The notes under the pieces are model-generated. The model saw nothing but the letters and a program-made list of their open reading frames with translations, did no database searches and was not told where the DNA came from. This document shows positions 8,857 through 11,283 of a DNA stretch of 11,283 nucleotides, one piece after another. Numbering within the stretch: position 1 is the first letter of the stretch; the number at the start of each line of letters is the position of its first letter. The translations under genes and the position numbers were made by a program. This DNA comes from Nitrogeniibacter sp041600915 (GTDB taxonomy: Bacteria > Pseudomonadota > Gammaproteobacteria > Burkholderiales > Rhodocyclaceae): assembly GCA_041600915.1 (NCBI GenBank), contig JBFIJC010000099.1:1-11283 (forward strand), written 5' to 3'.

Positions 8857-8864
8857 TCCTCTCC
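8857..8864 (-). promoter_or_regulatory. Ribosome binding site fixing the sugar transferase start
   Basis: GGAGAGGA on the minus strand, 6 bases before ATG at 8850. It supports this start over the upstream in-frame candidates up to 8976, which have no comparable site and would lie over the promoter elements. Confidence 0.75.
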
Positions 8865-8918
8865 GGTCCACCCTGCTCTCGTATGGGACGAGGCGCGGAA
8901 GAAACCTGATACGGACTG

Positions 8919-8934
8919 AACAATACCCGAGCCC
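8919..8934 (-). promoter_or_regulatory. Candidate promoter core of the eps-prs operon (sigma-70 -10 or degenerate sigma-54 -24/-12)
   Basis: The minus-strand sequence GGGCTCGGGTATTGTT sits 70 to 85 bases before the sugar transferase start. Read as sigma-70, TATTGT (8925 to 8920) matches 4 of 6 positions of a -10 hexamer and there is no good -35. Read as sigma-54, it aligns with TGGCACG-N4-TTGCW with the -24 GG kept, TTG kept, and three mismatches including the usual C of the -12 GC. Both readings place the start of transcription near 8913-8908, giving a leader of about 60 bases. Which, if either, is used cannot be decided by eye. Confidence 0.35.
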
Positions 8935-8946
8935 AGAAAAACGATA

Positions 8947-8962
8947 CGTGAACCACATCACG
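8947..8962. promoter_or_regulatory. CRP-type operator palindrome
   Basis: CGTGA-ACCACA-TCACG on the plus strand is a perfect 5+5 inverted repeat with a 6-base spacer. It contains the GTGA-N6-TCAC core recognised by CRP-family activators (CRP, Vfr, Clp). Its centre (8954.5) is 41.5 bases upstream of the start point implied by the TATTGT -10 at 8925-8920, the classical class II position. The FNR/DNR half-site TTGAT is not present, so a nitrate/NO regulator is less likely. Confidence 0.45.
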
Positions 8963-8983
8963 CAAGGCTTTGTCATGGGCCTG

Positions 8984-9030
8984 CGTCGCCGGCGCCCAGG
9001 CGCTGGCGACGCGCTGAAACCCGCTCAGCG
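8984..9030 (-). other. Two adjacent GC-rich stem-loops downstream of nirN
   Basis: The first hairpin (9030 to 9012) pairs CGCTGA with TCAGCG around a 7-base loop. The second (9011 to 8984) pairs CGTCGCC with GGCGACG and continues, after one A/C mismatch, with GCGCC/GGCGC and a tiny loop, making 12 pairs in all. They begin about 24 bases after the nirN stop. No T-run follows directly (the first T-run is over 40 bases later), so this is not a standard intrinsic terminator. It could be a 3' end stabiliser, a Rho-associated structure, or a protein-binding palindrome. Confidence 0.4.
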
Positions 9031-9053
9031 TAAGGCTTTAGCGGCCATCGCGT

Positions 9054-10613
9054 TCAATGGCTCGTTCCTGAGGAACGTGTGATTTTATTGTGCAGATTGT
9101 ACTTGCCCACCGGACGGCGCGCCGGCAAGCGCTTGACCTCTTTGAGCGTGACGGCGTCATAAATGATCAAAGCGCCTTCATCTTCCCAAAGGCTGGCAAT
9201 CGCAAACCGCCCGTCGCGGGTGAATTCAATGTGTGCCAGCGTCTTGCCCGGCTCGGGCCGCAGCTGGGCGACCACCTCCAGGGTTTCCTTGTCGATCACC
9301 TGCAAGGTGTCCTTGGCGGTCGGGCTCATCATCGAGTCCGTCCAGGCATAGCGGGAGTTTTCGTGACTACGCATGAAAAATCCCGGGCCGAGCGTCTTGA
9401 TCTCTTTGACGACAGACCAGTCTTTCACATCGATGACCGTGATCTTCCCCTCTTCGAGGTTGGGCGATGCCATTACGGTGCGCCCCTGCCACTCCCAGGT
9501 GATGCCGGAGCCAAGGTGAGGCATGCCACCCAAGTCCAGATCGGCGATCTTCTTGCGCACATCGAGATGAACAACCTGCCCTTTCTTGCCAACACGCGTC
9601 GCACCGATGAGTTCGGAGTAATCCTGGGTAAAGAAAAAGTCATCGAGGATGTCAGCCAGCGGCGTGCGACGCGGATTGAGGTAACCGCGCAGGAACGCAC
9701 CCTCTTTGTACTTGAAATCGTGAATCAGGCCGACGGGGATGTCTTCAACGGTCGGGTCATAGCTGATCTCCCACACCTCAGGCACATCCTTGAGCGCGGC
9801 GACGAAACTCTTGCGCGGTGCCGCGTCATAGACGGCCGACACGCGGGACGAGGTTTTGCCTTCGCGATCGGTGACATCCATCACCTTGATCATGTTCAGA
9901 TCGCTATCGAGCAAGACCAGCGAATGCGGCAGATAGTTGGCCACCGCAATCACCTTGCCGTCGGACGACACCGCGAGGTTGCGCGTATTGATGCCGGCGC
10001 GCACCTCGGCCACGAGGGTGAGGTTCCAGATGTCGTACTTTGACACCCAGCCATCGCGCGAGGCGAAATACACAAAGCGCCCTTCGGGGCTGAACTTGGG
10101 GCCGCCGTGCAAGGCGAAGCGCGACGGGAAACGGTGGATGCGCTCGAGTTTGTCGCCATCCAGAATCGACACATGGTGATCGCCCGCCTCGACCACGATG
10201 AACAGATTCATCATGTCTGCCTCGAAACTCGGCTTGGCCGGCAAGCTCGCCACATCCGCATGAACAATCCGCGATTCGGTGATCTGCTCGACATCCCACT
10301 TGGGCGGCGTTGACGCGGGTTGGTAGATCAGCGCGACCAGCGCATCGACCTGCGCATCGTCAAGCGTCCCACCAAAGGCCGGCATCTGGGTTGCCGCCCG
10401 ACCGTTGACAATCACCTCGCGCGCCGCCTTTTTGCGCACGCGGGAGAGATTGTCGGGCAGCAGCGCCGGCCCCATGGCGCCGAGGCGATCCACGCCATGG
10501 CAGCTGGCGCAGTGCTGCGCAAACAGAGGCGCCGCATCTGCCGGGGCGGCAGACGCGTGGCTGACGAACAAGGACACCCCGAGCAGGATGATGACGTGAA
10601 TCAGTGTGTGCAT
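9054..10613 (-). CDS. nirN: NirN: cytochrome c-heme d1 protein, dihydro-heme d1 dehydrogenase
   Basis: A 519-residue periplasmic protein. Signal peptide: residues 1 to about 22 (hydrophobic, ending SHASAA). The small cytochrome c domain (about 25-100) carries the heme motif CASCH (Cys35, Cys38, His39) and a likely sixth ligand Met77 (TQMPAF). An eight-bladed-propeller-like heme d1 domain follows, with ALHGGPKFSPEGRF (His169), which aligns by eye with the proximal d1 histidine region of NirS, and GMPHLGSG (His366), which aligns with a distal one. The NirS FLHD histidine appears as Arg here (AFLRG). The C-terminus NKITRSSGTSH is typical of NirN/NirF, not NirS. NirF lacks the c-heme, so NirN fits best. 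NirN introduces the last double bond into heme d1 and passes it toward NirS. ATG at 10613 is 7 bp after nirJ, in the same operon, with a weak ribosome binding site. The alternative, a divergent NirS, is less likely on length (519 against roughly 560-600) and context. Confidence 0.87.
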   Translation of the reverse strand: MHTLIHVIILLGVSLFVSHASAAPADAAPLFAQHCASCHGVDRLGAMGPALLPDNLSRVRKKAAREVIVNGRAATQMPAFGGTLDDAQVDALVALIYQPASTPPKWDVEQITESRIVHADVASLPAKPSFEADMMNLFIVVEAGDHHVSILDGDKLERIHRFPSRFALHGGPKFSPEGRFVYFASRDGWVSKYDIWNLTLVAEVRAGINTRNLAVSSDGKVIAVANYLPHSLVLLDSDLNMIKVMDVTDREGKTSSRVSAVYDAAPRKSFVAALKDVPEVWEISYDPTVEDIPVGLIHDFKYKEGAFLRGYLNPRRTPLADILDDFFFTQDYSELIGATRVGKKGQVVHLDVRKKIADLDLGGMPHLGSGITWEWQGRTVMASPNLEEGKITVIDVKDWSVVKEIKTLGPGFFMRSHENSRYAWTDSMMSPTAKDTLQVIDKETLEVVAQLRPEPGKTLAHIEFTRDGRFAIASLWEDEGALIIYDAVTLKEVKRLPARRPVGKYNLHNKITRSSGTSH

Positions 10614-10620
10614 GGGAGAC

Positions 10621-11283
10621 TCAGGCGCGGCGGCGCTCGAAAGGGGTGACGGTCAGACGCGGACGGACGGCATCATCGGGATTCAGACCGATTTCGGCGT
10701 CATCCAGATAGCAGGCGGGATCCTCTTCCCACGGATCGCCGCTCGTTTGCTGGGCCCGCACCCGTGTATTGCCGCCACAGATATCGAAGTGCGCACAGGC
10801 GCCACAACGCCCCTTGACCTGTCTCGGCCGGGCCTTGAGGCCGGCCATGAGCGGATCGGAGGTGTCGGACCAGATCTCGGAGAAGGGGCGCTTGCGCACA
10901 TTGCCGATGGTGTGATGCCACCACATCGTGTCGGGGTGCACATTGCCCAGGTTGTCGATGTTCGCCACATTCACGCCGCTGGCGTTACCGCCCCACTGCA
11001 CGAGCTTGGCACGGATGTGCTCTGCCTTGTCGGGGAAGCGCCGTGCCACCCACTGATAGAAATACACGCCGTCGGCGTCATTGTTGCCGGTGGTGAATTC
11101 GCGCACGCGCCCGGTTTTCAGGTCGTCCAGACAGGTTTCGAACAGCAGATCCATCGCCCAGCGGGTGAGCTGATGCTGCGCGTCGTCCTTGCGGTTCTTG
11201 TTGCCGCGCCCCGCGTAATTCAGGTGCGAGAAATAGAAGCGGTCGATGCCCTCGTCGGCCACGAGCTGCAGCAAGGCGGGCAA
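10621..11283 (-). CDS. nirJ: NirJ: heme d1 biosynthesis radical SAM protein, C-terminal part
   Basis: Open to the window edge. 220 C-terminal residues are visible, against about 390 in the family, so the radical SAM CxxxCxxC motif lies outside the window and the first visible residue is not a real start. The visible part includes HLNYAGRG, a run of GNxxPD..WWHHTIGNVR typical of SPASM-type proteins, and a C-terminal cluster motif GRCGACAHFDICGGN with a further Cys in DPACYLDD (Cys160, 163, 169 and 191 of the fragment), expected to bind an auxiliary [4Fe-4S] cluster. The tryptophan-rich WWHH and GDPWEEDPACYL wording is characteristic of NirJ. NirJ is a cytoplasmic enzyme that replaces the propionate side chains of didecarboxysiroheme with oxo groups on the way to heme d1. 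The next gene, 7 bp downstream, is nirN, which acts at the end of the same pathway. Confidence 0.92.
   Translation of the reverse strand: MPALLQLVADEGIDRFYFSHLNYAGRGNKNRKDDAQHQLTRWAMDLLFETCLDDLKTGRVREFTTGNNDADGVYFYQWVARRFPDKAEHIRAKLVQWGGNASGVNVANIDNLGNVHPDTMWWHHTIGNVRKRPFSEIWSDTSDPLMAGLKARPRQVKGRCGACAHFDICGGNTRVRAQQTSGDPWEEDPACYLDDAEIGLNPDDAVRPRLTVTPFERRRA

Noticed and set aside
8851..8976. N-terminal extension of the sugar transferase to 8976
   Set aside because: The extra 42 residues resemble no transferase N-terminus, lack a ribosome binding site, and would cover the candidate promoter. ATG at 8850 has a good site and a typical family start.
9063..9077. Small perfect hairpin CGTTCC-TGA-GGAACG at the 3' end of nirN
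   Set aside because: It lies within codons for the conserved NirN/NirF C-terminal residues (TRSSGTSH), has a 3-base loop and is not followed by a T-run, so it is probably a codon-level coincidence.
9054..10613. Annotation as NirS (cytochrome cd1 nitrite reductase)
   Set aside because: The protein is shorter than NirS, follows nirJ directly, ends with the NirN/NirF-type NKITRSSGTSH, and lacks the FLHD histidine of NirS in a by-eye alignment.

Overview
The window is a GC-rich stretch in which every supported gene lies on the minus strand, so transcription runs from the high to the low coordinates. Gene content suggests a denitrifying, exopolysaccharide-producing betaproteobacterium, most likely of the Rhodocyclales (Thauera/Azoarcus/Zoogloea type). 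This assignment rests on protein families and GC content only, with no marker gene in view.

Right part (11283 to 9054): the end of a nitrite-reductase maturation (nir) operon. The C-terminal part of nirJ (radical SAM protein of heme d1 synthesis) is followed 7 bp later by a complete nirN (periplasmic c-type cytochrome fused to a heme-d1-binding propeller, which completes heme d1). These genes serve cytochrome cd1 nitrite reductase.

Intergenic region (9053 to 8851, about 200 bp): two adjacent GC-rich stem-loops after nirN, then a CRP-type palindrome (GTGA-N6-TCAC), then a promoter-like segment readable either as a CRP class II promoter or as a degenerate sigma-54 promoter, then a good ribosome binding site.

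Left part (8850 to 1): the regulatory and polymer core of a PEP-CTERM/exosortase-associated exopolysaccharide locus, apparently one operon. The order is a polyprenyl-phosphate sugar transferase of the PEP-CTERM-associated EpsB type, prsK (membrane histidine kinase), prsR (sigma-54 activator response regulator), prsT (large TPR lipoprotein), and a TviB-type nucleotide-sugar dehydrogenase cut by the window edge. Spacing is tight: prsK and prsR overlap by ATGA, and prsR and prsT are 2 bp apart. The sugar transferase would start repeat-unit assembly on the lipid carrier, and the dehydrogenase would supply an oxidised (uronic-type) sugar nucleotide. PrsK/PrsR would tune expression through sigma-54. 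PrsT is an envelope TPR protein whose molecular role is not settled. The exosortase and PEP-CTERM substrates are not in this window.

No RNA genes, insertion sequences, CRISPR arrays or broken genes were found. No gene-free stretch exceeds 300 bp.
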